From Heliocidaris erythrogramma (Eukaryota; Echinodermata; Echinoidea; Camarodonta; Echinometridae), in contig CM046871.1 in NCBI GenBank assembly GCA_025617745.1, positions 31,627,579-31,691,578 of the forward strand: a stretch of DNA of 64,000 nucleotides, in the 5' to 3' direction. The position numbers and the translations under genes are program-made. How positions within the stretch are numbered: the first letter of the stretch is position 1; every line of letters begins with the position of its first letter. The notes beneath the pieces are model-generated. The model ran no database searches. It saw only the letters and a list, made by a program, of their open reading frames with translations, and was not told the DNA's origin. Shown one piece after another: positions 49,201 to 61,200 of this stretch.

Positions 49201-52200
49201 GAACAGATTTACACATCAACTTTAAAAAATCACTCTTCATGGTATTGAAGAATCTTCAATTACAAACAATTAAGTTGTTGCATCTTACCAAACTAAGTCT
49301 GAGTTGAAGAGCTTCGTGCATTAATCTTCTGCTTTTCGGGTCCTCCCAGCGATCCTAGAAAACAAGAAATAAGATACACAAACTCAATATACCACTGATA
49401 CTGTTATTATTGCAGATATCCACATAGCAGCTGCCAGACTATCTTGGACAAGTCAAGAGCTGTTCGACTGGTGACCCAACATTCGCTTTGGTCACATAAG
49501 CTCTGGACTTAGGGTGAGGACTTGAGTTGTAGTTTATTTATTATTAGAGTTAGGGTTTGCTACATGTATGGTGTTGGGTATCGGGATAAAGAATTTGAGT
49601 AGAGTTGGATACTGACGGTAAACAATTGTACTCACATCTTTTGGTGACTGTAGGAACTGTGTTAGCTGAGTTTGCAGGGATGTTAGGAGACCTTCCCTCT
49701 GTTCATCTTGACCCTTGAGGCATGTCAGCACTAGAGACAGCAATGGCTGGTGACTAACTGTTGATGCTTGGCTGTAAGGAGAAAAACAACATAATTAACC
49801 CAACACCTAATCATTTCAACTCTTTGTGGCCATACATAATGTTAGTGTATCTTTAGTTCATAAACAACTATGAAATAATATTTCGCTAATTCTAGAGTGA
49901 ACTTGTACAAAAATGACAAGTGGAAAACAATTAAATTACTTGGTATGACATGATTTACTGATATATGTTTGCAAGGAACCCCTGTAATTTTTTTTGCCAG
50001 TGGCCCTTGAGATAATAGAAGCAAAACTTAGCTATAACAAAAAAATCATCTGTCCCACAACATAATACCTCTTTTGACTCTTGTTGATGCAACACTGTTA
50101 AATTCTTTGGAAGTAGTCTTTGAAATAGTGAAATATAAAGTCAGTCCGAACAAGAAAATTGAAACATAACTTAAAGTGATTTGGTAACTTTGTAGAGGCC
50201 TGATAAAATCTGAGCTGCCTGGCCTTACATGCTATCAGTGTATGTAATATGGTGTAAAAATGAAGGCCAGGGAGGAAAAAAGCATTTCAAAATCATCATA
50301 TCCTTCACAAAAGTAAACATATGCAAGTGACCGGAAATGTCACTCATTTTCCCACATAGACTCAGTGTTAGACTAAAGCGTATGGCTATACGCTTTCGTA
50401 AATTGGAGTATTCAGTCATACATGTAGCTATCTTAATAATAGCATTATATATTTGAAAACCTTTCTATGCCTGGCTATTTATTTATCCTTCTGAACATCA
50501 TTATACAAGACAGATATCAAATTTCAACAATTTATTAAATCAAGCCTCCACAAAGTTACTGAATCCCTTTAATGGACATTGAGTGCGGCATACCTTCGCT
50601 GGCCCTGCTTGTCCTTGTCTTTACTGGATGGCTTTGAAGTCCATGTCTGACCAACACTCTCAAGGATATTACCAGCTTGCTTCAAGACACGTCCCTGGAC
50701 TGAGCTAGGTAGCTTGGAGATCAGAGGGGCTACCAACCATACACTGCTGTTAGCTGGGTCGGATCTGTCAGAGATTGGACAAAAAGAAGTTACATGTGTT
50801 CATATGAATAACTCCATAAGGCTGCTTCAATCTTTGTGACACACATGTACACTACCACAACTGAGAAACTGTGTCTCCTATTGCCGTAAATAACATTTGA
50901 ATTGATTTTAACAAATAAAGCACATCCATCTACAATTACAAATACTCAAGTTCATGGCGTATCAAATCTACTGTATAGACATGAAATTAAGTGCTACATG
51001 TATGTTGAATAAATGTGATGTGCATGGAAAGCTGTCAACAACAAAAAAAAGCATCATTCTGTAAATGCAATCCCAAGAGCTCTGGAAAAAGAATAAACGG
51101 ATTGCTCACAATAACATACCGGTACCGGTAAGTAACAATTCCTATAGAAAAGTGAAACAAGCTTCCATAAACAATTCCACATTATTGTGAGCTCACTTCG
51201 AGTCTTGTGCGCCTTTGTGATTAGCTCCCGTGCTCCTCCTGCTGCTACTACTACTTGATCCTCCTTTGCTTGAGCTCTGGTCATCGTCAGGGGTCAACTG
51301 GAACACCTCAATGGTTGCCTTGGCAATGTTCTCCAGGAGTGTGTTGCTCTCAGAGGCGGAGGGGCACTGCTTGAGCATGAGCTGGAGCTCTAACCAGGAG
51401 ACTCGCAAGGTCCACTGATTCAGATTCTGATGGAACCGAAAAGGACAGATCAAACAGAATATTATAAATAATATGTCCATTTATATAGCGCAGCTACTAT
51501 ACAAATATACTCTACTGCGCTTAATACAAAGTATCACATTATTACCCCGGCTTCAATAAAATGAAATCTGATTTCGGCAAAGAGGCAAAATTAGATGGTC
51601 ACATGTTTGTCCGTCTGTTTCACTTTACCAAGAATGGCCCATACATGTATTACATCTCCAGAGAGAGGGAAACCTTCAATTACCTTTAAGATACGTGTAA
51701 TGATAGTCTTCTGATCAGAGTCTGAGCCTCCATCTCCTATGGTTGAGGTTCCACTGGGGTAACAGATCAGCTGAAGAAGGTAGTGAATCTAAACCAAACA
51801 AGAAACAGAGAACAGGGGAGCATTTCATTAAGCGTTTTGTCAGTGATTTTTACTGACGACTGTTACAAGCTACAGAAATCCTTGCATCCGATTGGCTGAG
51901 AGCAAATTTGTCGGTAAAAATCACTGACAAAACACTTGATGAAACGCTCCCCAGGAGAATGAGAGTTGCCACGGGCTTGCTCGATCTACTTAGGCTTGTG
52001 ATGTGTGAGTGATGCACTGGTCTGTTAGCATTGTATCATACATGTAGCACCACCATTGCGTATTAGGGACAGACGTTACAAAACATATGAATTACCCATA
52101 CATATACAGTCAAACCTGCTTTAGCGACCACCTGTATAGAAAGACCACAATTTTTGTTTCCCTTGAAAAGTGTTTCTCATTGAAATGTGTATTAAAGGAA

Positions 52201-55200
52201 CCTGTACATGACGACCACCTGCTCATAAAGACCGCTTTTCTTGTCTCCCTTGAGTGGTCTTTATAGACAGGTTTCACTGTACATGCAGCTGATGTTCAAG
52301 GCTTTGTGTTCTCAAAATAAAGTAGCACTGGTCAGTAATGTTCAATCATACATGTAGATAGATGTACAGTGAAACCTGTCTACAAAGACCACTCAAGGGA
52401 GACAAGAAAATTGGTCTTTATGAGCAGGAGGTCTTTATGTACAGGTTCGTTTAATACATGTTTCAATGAGAAACACTTTTCAAGGGAAACAAAAATTATG
52501 GTCTTTATAGACAGGTGGTCTTTCTATACAGGTGGTCGCTAAAGCAGGTTTCACTGTATATGTACATGTACATGTATAACAAAATAAAAGACAATAATTT
52601 ACAAATAAAACTCAACAAGACAAGCATAACCAAAATGAATGGACTTGTTACTATCACACAGAAAAGCAATCATTTTCTTTTACCAGCAACAAATGTTCCG
52701 GAATGGCCTTCCACAGCATGTTACTTCCACCACATCCAATTATATTTCATACCCATTTGTGTAATAAAACCACACGAGGTAACCTCGTTTTGTTTAGTTA
52801 TCAAGTTTAAGATCAAAACACTTTGGAATGACTTTCTATAATCATAGCATTTAACAAAGTAGCTTTACATTACATGCTATCCAAAGCATTACCAACAGGA
52901 CTTCATACCTGTTTGTGTGAGAGATACTGATCCAGGAGCACTTCATTGGTCCAGAGATTCTCCTGGTCTTTCAGGAAGGTCTCCCTGACCCAGTTCTGAC
53001 TGCAGATCGTCTTGAGGGTGTACTTGGCGTAGTTGCTCAGGCTGGCCGTAGACATGTTCCCTGACGACTTGCCCCCTTGGCTGAACCCTTCCTCCTGGTT
53101 GCCGTCTCGTCCACCTTCCCTGCCGCCACCGAAGTCATCAAAGGAGCCGAAGAGGCTTGAGGATGAACCGCCCCCAACAGCAGCATCACCTGTATGGGCA
53201 AAGCACCAGTGTACATGCAACAACCAAGGTACATGTAGTGCACTTAGGGCAGCACAATATCTACAAGATTAATATACTAAGAGTTGAAACATACAAATGT
53301 ACAAGCTGCTCTTGTCTACAAAAAGTTTGCCTATCAAGTACACTATTCAAAAAAAGTTAAGGACCACTTTTTAAAACGTACATAAAGATTTTATACAAGG
53401 TGTTTTATTTCTGGAAATACCTCAGTACAACTGTCCTAAATGTCCTTAAACACGCTGTAATCAATTTCACGCATGGGTGGTTTCAGTTGTTGCACAATGT
53501 CTCTCGCATCACTGCACATCCTGAAAAGTGGGCCCCGAGGGGTATCAGCTACCGACATGAAGTGGTAAAAACGAATGTCTGAGTGTCTTTCAGGCAGTTC
53601 AGTAACGAGTGTGACCACCTCCTGCAGCAATAACGGCTTCACAGCGCTGTCTCATGGAGCTGATGAGGCGATTGATGTCTCTGACGTCCAGTGCATCCCA
53701 TGCAGCCTCCAGAGCCACACCCAGCTGCTGCAGTCCAAGTGGATGGGCTTCGAGCTGCTGGAGACTCCTCCCCATCATGTCCCAGACGTGCTCTATCGGG
53801 TTTAAGTCCGGGGACCTCGCTGGCCACTCCATACGCTCAATCCCCTGGCCCTCAAGGAACTCGGTCACCACCCTAGCTCGGTGGGCACGGGCATTGTCAT
53901 CCATGAAAATGATGTTTTGTCCCACATTTTCTGCAAATGGCACCACTATAGGTTCAAGGACCTCATCCCTGTACCTCACTCCTGTCATTGCTCCCCCTGG
54001 GACCACGTAGAGACGAGTACGGTTGGCGTAGGTGATGCCTCCCCACACCATGACGCTGCCTCCCCCATAACGGTCATGTTCTGCAATACAGGGGTCTGCA
54101 AATCTCTCTCCTGGTCGCCTCCAGACTCTCGAACGTCCATCATTGTGGTCAAGGGAAAATCTGCTCTCATCTGTGAACAGAACTCTACGCCATTGCTGTC
54201 TGGTCCATCTGACATGCTCCCGGGCCCAGTTGAGACGAATTCTTCTGTGAGCAGGGGTGAGTGGGACACACTGAGCTGGCCGTCTGGCATGCATATTGGC
54301 TCTGTGAAGTCGGTTACGGATTGTTTGAGTGGAAACAATCACTCCAGTTGCTGCAGCGAAGTCATTGTTGAGGCGGCGTGCACTGTGAAAGCGGTTGCGG
54401 AGGCTGAGATTCGTCAAGTAGCGATCATCTCTAGGGGTTGTCGAAACTGGTCGGCCACTGCGGGGTCTCTCGGAGTATAGCCCTGTCTCTCGGTGTCTTT
54501 GATTTGCTCTGCTAATGACACTGTGTGACACGCCCATCATTCTGGCTACTCTTCGCTGACTGAGGCCAGCTTCCAGCATCCCTAGGGCTCTGGCTACATC
54601 TGTTTCACTTAGGTGGTGTCTTGGCATTGCTGTTGTAGGCAAGTTGTTGATTGTACAGACTAAAGACAGAAAATGCTTTGGAAGACACTTGTCTTATGGC
54701 CCACTGCAATGATGCCAGAGACATCATGAAAGAACTGCATGTGTGAAATTGATGTCATTGTGTTTGATGGCATTCTGGACAGCTGTATCTTGGCATTGCT
54801 GTTGTCAGCAATTTGTTGATTGTAGAGACTAAAGACAGAAAATGCATTTGAATCCACATTTGTACCACTTCACAATGGGCCCACTTTTCAGGATATGCAA
54901 TAATGCGAGAGACATCATGCAACAACTGAAACCACCCATGTGTGAAATTGTTACAGGGTGTTTGAGGAGATTCAAGACAGCCATATTCGGGTATTTCTAG
55001 AAATACAACACCCGGTTTGAAAATTGTATACACACATTAAAAAGTGGTCCTTAACTTTTTTTGAGTAGTGTATTAAAGATGAAAGCACTTGATATTAAAT
55101 TCTGTTCACTAAAGTAATCAGCAATGTATGTATGCGAAAAAATACCTTGTACCTGAAGTACCTAATGTCATAAGACATCCTTGTTGCCATGGAGGCAAAA

Positions 55201-58200
55201 AGACTGGGACTTTTAGCTTGCCCACCCAATTTTATGTGATTAATGGCACCTGGGCAACTGCATGTACCTATTAAGAGCCCTGTGTATTAAACCTGGGTGA
55301 ACTTGAGACTTTTTTTTTACACTACATGTGCACACAATTTACATGGATGTAAAACAACACCACAGTTAAAAGGGAAACTCTCTATGACCCAAGACTTTTA
55401 AAATCCACTTGTTCATGTGCATGTACATGTATTGTGCAAAGTACAAAAGTATGTTATCAGGAGAGCATTTCGATACTGACCTAGCAGCAGAATGGCCTTC
55501 AAGACTCCCACCAGTGCATCCACAGTGATACTGCTATGGGCAGAGTCCAGCATATGCCGATCACACATTGTCTTAATGAACCTTACTGCTCCACCCCCTC
55601 CTCCTCCTCCTGCCGCGCCTCTTCCTCCCGCTTCTCCAGGGGCGGTGTTAGCAGGGTTATTACCCCCGCTGGTGCTTGAGGAGCCGGAATAGGGCAGGGT
55701 AGGGGTCTCTTGAGAGGTGCAGAAGAGGCAGAGGAGCAGGTGGCACATGAGCCGTGCCCCTGGCTCGGCATCAGGATCGGCGATGGATGCCCCTGTAAAA
55801 TCAAACAAGAATCAGAATGAGTATTCACAAGAAGTGCATTTTCTTAGCTTTTAAAGGCAGTCAAGTTCTTTCAGTGGGAAGGGAAATAACCATGTACATG
55901 TACTTTTGTCTTGACATTAAAATTCATTATGCATTGGGAAGGGGGTAATGCCTCAAACATACTGAGCAACATTGTATATTTAATCTGTTTTAGCTAGATG
56001 CATCCATTACATCTCCAAGTACCATAAATCACTCTTCCTGTCTTATTACGGCTTACCGGAGATCCCAGGATTGGCAGCGATGAGGGAAGCGAGAGCGACG
56101 TGGTCTACGACATCTTCTAGTGAGAAGCAATGTCTGGCAATCAAGATGGCAGTGAAGACAGCAATGTTGTCATGGATCGATAGATCACTCACCTGAAAAC
56201 AAACACGATAATGGCCAAGATTCATTAAAATCAGACTACATTGTAAGTATCATATGGCTTAATTTGGTACACTGGTTTATAAAACACCAAGTGTAAATTT
56301 CTGTATTTAAAAAGATAATATTCAATGTAATTCTGTGACAAAATGAATAAACAAAACAGACTACATGTAAGTATTGGTACACTGGTTTGTGAGTGCAAAG
56401 TGTAAACATGTAAATGTATTTTTTTTTTTAATTAATGACTGTAATTCTGAAACACAGTGAATATTAGGCTATCCATCAATTAACAGGATCATAGAATTTT
56501 CTAGTAGATAGCACCTTGTAACTCAGTGGACCGTGATAACTCAACCTACTTGGTTGGTGTTTAAACCTAGTTTTAAATTAAATCATGCTGGTAAAACACA
56601 AACTTCTGGACCTTCTATGTGAAAAACATCAGTTTGCTCACACCAGACTTGGTTGTGAATTCCAAATTAGTGTGGCATGTACAAATTTTGCGTGCAACCA
56701 AAGGAAAAACTTTTAATCTCAGGGGACACCATTTCAATCAGGATTACTCTAAGCACGGCTGACAAGAGAAAAAAAACGCATTCCGTTTGAATCGGGAGAA
56801 CAATTTGTTTTGATCAACTTCCCCCCAAGTAGAAGATCTTAGAAGTCTTTTGAAGTCTGTCATGAGAGCAGAGGGATTCTAAATGTGACCAGGCACCACA
56901 AAACCACCAAAAAGTCTCTTTTACGACCCTGAATGCTTGTCTCATTTTGATCTCCCATAACTTTAAAACAGAGTAAGTTTCTTGTACTGATACCTGTCCA
57001 CTATGATGAGCAGGATGTGCTTCATATAAATTTCTATTGAGTTCTAATCCTCCTTTTGTCACCTTTGCACCATACCTTGCAAGTCAGAGTGCTTCAATAG
57101 ACAAACTTTAAACCCTTATTTCTCAAAAGTAACATTCTGTGGGACTGGGTATTCTACTCTTTGTACAGTGGGTTAGTAACGTCCAATGCCAGTGAGTTAT
57201 ATACCATTTTAAAGCTGGAAATGTCCTCTTTCAGAATCAGACCTTGACTAAAAATTCATATCTGATCACTTTTTGGTGGTTTTGTGTTGCCTGGTCACAA
57301 ATAATCTCAGCATGAACTGGTAGAAATAAAGTATTAGGGATGTTTCTTACATCAACATTGCAGAGGAGGTCGTTGAATCCACAGCTGTGTATAGAGGAGC
57401 AGCAGAGAGCCTTGAGGACTCCCAGCCACTCTGAACTCAGTGTGGTACAGCTAGCAGTTAACTCAGCACACATGATAGATAGGCTATTCAACCTACGGAT
57501 AAACATCAAAAGAAAGAACGATCATTACTTCATTAAAAAGAAACAGGTAGAATGAATAAATGTAAATGAAGAATACACACAAGTCTGTTTGGAAAGCCTA
57601 CTAGCCACTCATAACTCAGTGTGGTACAGCTAGAAGTCAACTCAGTACACATTGATAGAAATGCTATTCAGTCTTGGGATAAAATCAATACTTCCTTGCA
57701 AGAGAAACAAACGTAATGGATCAATGTGATTTGAGAGATAATTCTACTTTTGTGTGGACTACTTGGGACTATCTCCATTTGTCAAATGACTAAAAAAGAA
57801 GAAGGATAAAACTAAGAGAAAATCTTCTCTAATAAGACACTTATGGCAAACATTCATTTGGCTTGACGATTTCAAGATTTGTCTATTTAATCATTCTCAT
57901 CTAACCATGGTGTCCTTGTCACAATTTATTAAGCACTTTTCTCTTTAGTCACCAGTTTTCATTCAGGCACCTTTTTATACATACCTGTACCTTATTATTA
58001 AAGGAGAGTGTGTTCAAAAAAACATATCAACATGTGTCTAGGATGTTAAAGGGAAGGTTGAGTTCTGGGAGATGTGAAAATAATTTGTGAGCTTTCTCAT
58101 TCATTTTGTGTCAGTTTGGAAGAACATGTTAGTAGAAATGTCCCCTGAAAAGGATTTCTCTTCAAATGCCCTTATATTCAAAATATGACGAAAAATAGCT

Positions 58201-61200
58201 GAAGTTTTCAAGCCGAACATTATGCCACATCTGCGTGCGGTGCATGGGCTTTTGAGCGAGTTTGGGTTGATTTCGTATCATTTTGATGATTCCAAAACCT
58301 CACCGTATACACTGATCCTTATTTAGACATGATAAACCTTTCCCAATTGCTTCCAGACAGTTTCTTTCACAATGTAATTGCATGACCAGAACTCAACTTT
58401 ATCTTTAAACAGTACTTTAGGATGCTTATGCAAGTGGGGGGTGTTTATGAGTGGGAAGAACGTTTGTTGTTTGACTTACTTTTCTGGATCTGCATTGCAA
58501 ATGGCAAGAAGGGCGTTGCACACGAAGCTGTATCGGTCTCCAGGGTTATCATTCAGCTGACGACCCAGCGACGATTGCTTGAACTCACGACCCCTGGATG
58601 ACATGGAAATTAAAATGAGATTTAAAGTTAAACAGTCACCAGCTTTCGTGTGCATTGCATTGCATTGGCGCTTCGCATCGCTTTGCTTTCACATCAAGCA
58701 ACAGATACTGCTACTTCAGTAAGCGGAATAGAGAGTGATGCTCAGAGCGGAAATACATCATCTACGCAATGCATTGGTTTTTTTGCCCTTCATTCCATTT
58801 TATTTGGTGCGACTGTTCACATAAAAAACCGAAGCATTATCAATGCCACTTTTGGCTAGATGGCGATTTCAAAACCACCTCTCGAGGTAGTCACAGACCT
58901 CCCATGTCGATAGCAGAATATCCGACTTACTACCCTTTTACATCAAAGCGTTATCGGGTCAAAGCGCTTTTGATTCCGCTATATTGGCTCAATATGAAAG
59001 GGGTATTAATCTCTACCATCATCATCACCAGCACAATCACTACACTTTGCCCCTTTCACACTTGGCCTGCGTAGAGTTGCGTAGTACGACGTACCAACTA
59101 CACCGAGCTCACGCTGCCCTACGCTGTGCCTACGCTATGCCTACGCTGTGCTTACGCTGTGCCTACACTGTGCCTACGCTGGGCCTACGCTGGCCTACGT
59201 GCCAATACACCGAGGGATGCAAAGGGGTACGCGAGATGGACGCAAAAAATTAAACATTTTTTCATGTACTTTCGGCGTAGAGCACTGGACGCAGAAGGTA
59301 TGCAGTTTTTACGCAAGTCTACGCAACACTACGCTACTGTCCGCCATCCCTATGCAATAGCATGCTACCCTAGGCCAGTCCGACGAAAAATCCTTTGAGG
59401 CTGGCAAACCTAAATATCCTTTACGCCAGACCTACGTATTTGTACGCAACCCTATGCCTGTTATACGCAATTCTAAGCGGAGATACGCCAATTGCACAGG
59501 GTACGCCAATTGCACAGGGTACGCAACCATACGTCATCGTACGCCAGCCTATGCATAACCTATGCAAGGACTACGCCGATCCTGCGCGTAATTTCGGCAA
59601 AACGCAACTCTATGCAGGCCCGGTTTAAAGGGGCTTAATCATCACCATCCTCATCACCATCCTCATCATCCTCCTCATCATCACCCTCATCAACATCATC
59701 ATCATCATCATCACTATCATCATCATCACCACCATCATTACCTTGGGTTATCTATGTACTCCTGCATGAAGTCCTGATTCCAGCGTGAGTTAGATTCAGA
59801 CGGTGTGATGCTTGACAGGGCCTGCTTGACCTTGTTAGCCACACTGCTGAACAAGTCTGAAAACTTGGACTGAAACAAATACGGTACAGATGTTACACTT
59901 TCAAGGGAAGGTGGAGAAAAGTGCCATATGCTTAATATTTGACATACAATATCAAATGATACCTGTATTAATTCATGTCCAAGTACAGTCTTTGTTAGCC
60001 CTAAGCCTGATGACTATTAGCCAAAATTACTTGTGTTGGGGTCTAGGGAAAAAGTAATTTAGATCATATTCAGACTTGTTGGATCTTAAATTGAAAGATG
60101 TTGAGATATAAAATTCACAGCTGTAGTAGGTGTGTTTTCAAATTCTAATGAAGTGGAGTATTAAGTATGTCGTTATTTGTCTATAATCTATGTATCGAAT
60201 GATGGTCATGGTAGCTATCAGGGTTCCCACGGAACTTTGAGAACCTAATTCCATGACTGTCCAGGATGCATTTTTTGCCTTTTTCTACAACCAGATAAGT
60301 ACCATTTTGGTATGCGTTGCGGCATCCAGTACCACACAGTGATATATATTATTTCATGTTTGTGATGTAAGGTTGCCATAGCCACACATGGCCTAAACCA
60401 ACGATCAATTTCCATGACTTTCCATGACTTTGGGAGATTTTATTTTATATTTTTTTCTTCAACTTTTTCCATGACCCTTGGAACCTTCAACAGTGTGGTC
60501 TTTAAACACTCTCTTTCTGTTCTACAGAGGACCCAACTAACCTTGAGATGACTACATGATGTGTAGAGGTCGTACAGGTAGGCCAAGATACAGCGCTCTG
60601 CTGACGTGCAGTTGGTCACGTTACTTACATGCTTCACAACACCACACAACCTGTGAAAGACAAACAAAGAGAGAATAGTAAGTAAAGTTTTCAGGGTTAC
60701 ACCATGTACATGTAATCTTTCAAGGAATAAGAGCCATGAAAATAGCTGGTGAGCTCCGGTAAGAGCTCTTTGGTTCTCGACATTTCAATCAGTATGGTCT
60801 GATCGTCTTCAGGAGAATGACTAGAACAATGCCCAGTGGAGGCTATTTACTGTATTTTGACTAGAGCTCTTTTTTCACCTTTGACCTTTGACCTTTGTAC
60901 CCCAAAATCTAATAAGATTGTCTTCTTATCGTAATACATACTAGCACCAAGTTTGAAATGCATACCTCATGTGGTTCTTGAGTTATCGCGAGAACGCGGG
61001 ACAGACGGACGGACGGACACCCGAAAACATAATGCCTCCAGCACCACCTTCGGTGGGCGGAGGCATAAAAATAGTGTGGACAGGTTGTAAGAATTATCTT
61101 AAGAGAAGTGGAATTCTCTTACTCATTTATGCTATCTATCAAAGTCCACCATGGCAAGAATTTGGGTTAGAGTTAAACAAACTTACAGCTCAAAGACTGT

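Larger units (their letters stand above)
53190..55480 (-). other. MED12 intron j-k
   Basis: Apart from the Tc1 element, the flanks 53190-53341 and 55073-55480 are AT-rich with nothing recognised. Confidence 0.6.

Noticed and set aside
53881-54480. A 199-codon plus-strand ORF and others over the Tc1 element
   Set aside because: They are antisense to the transposase, which has full catalytic motifs on the minus strand.
59098-59630. Several overlapping plus-strand ORFs with LCLRCAY repeats
   Set aside because: They come from a short tandem repeat in an intron; all three frames stay open in places, as repeats do.
60225-60490. Possible TIR element beginning gggttcccacggaa
   Set aside because: The right end matches only weakly (ccatgacccttggaacc). 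I could not define borders or a target duplication.
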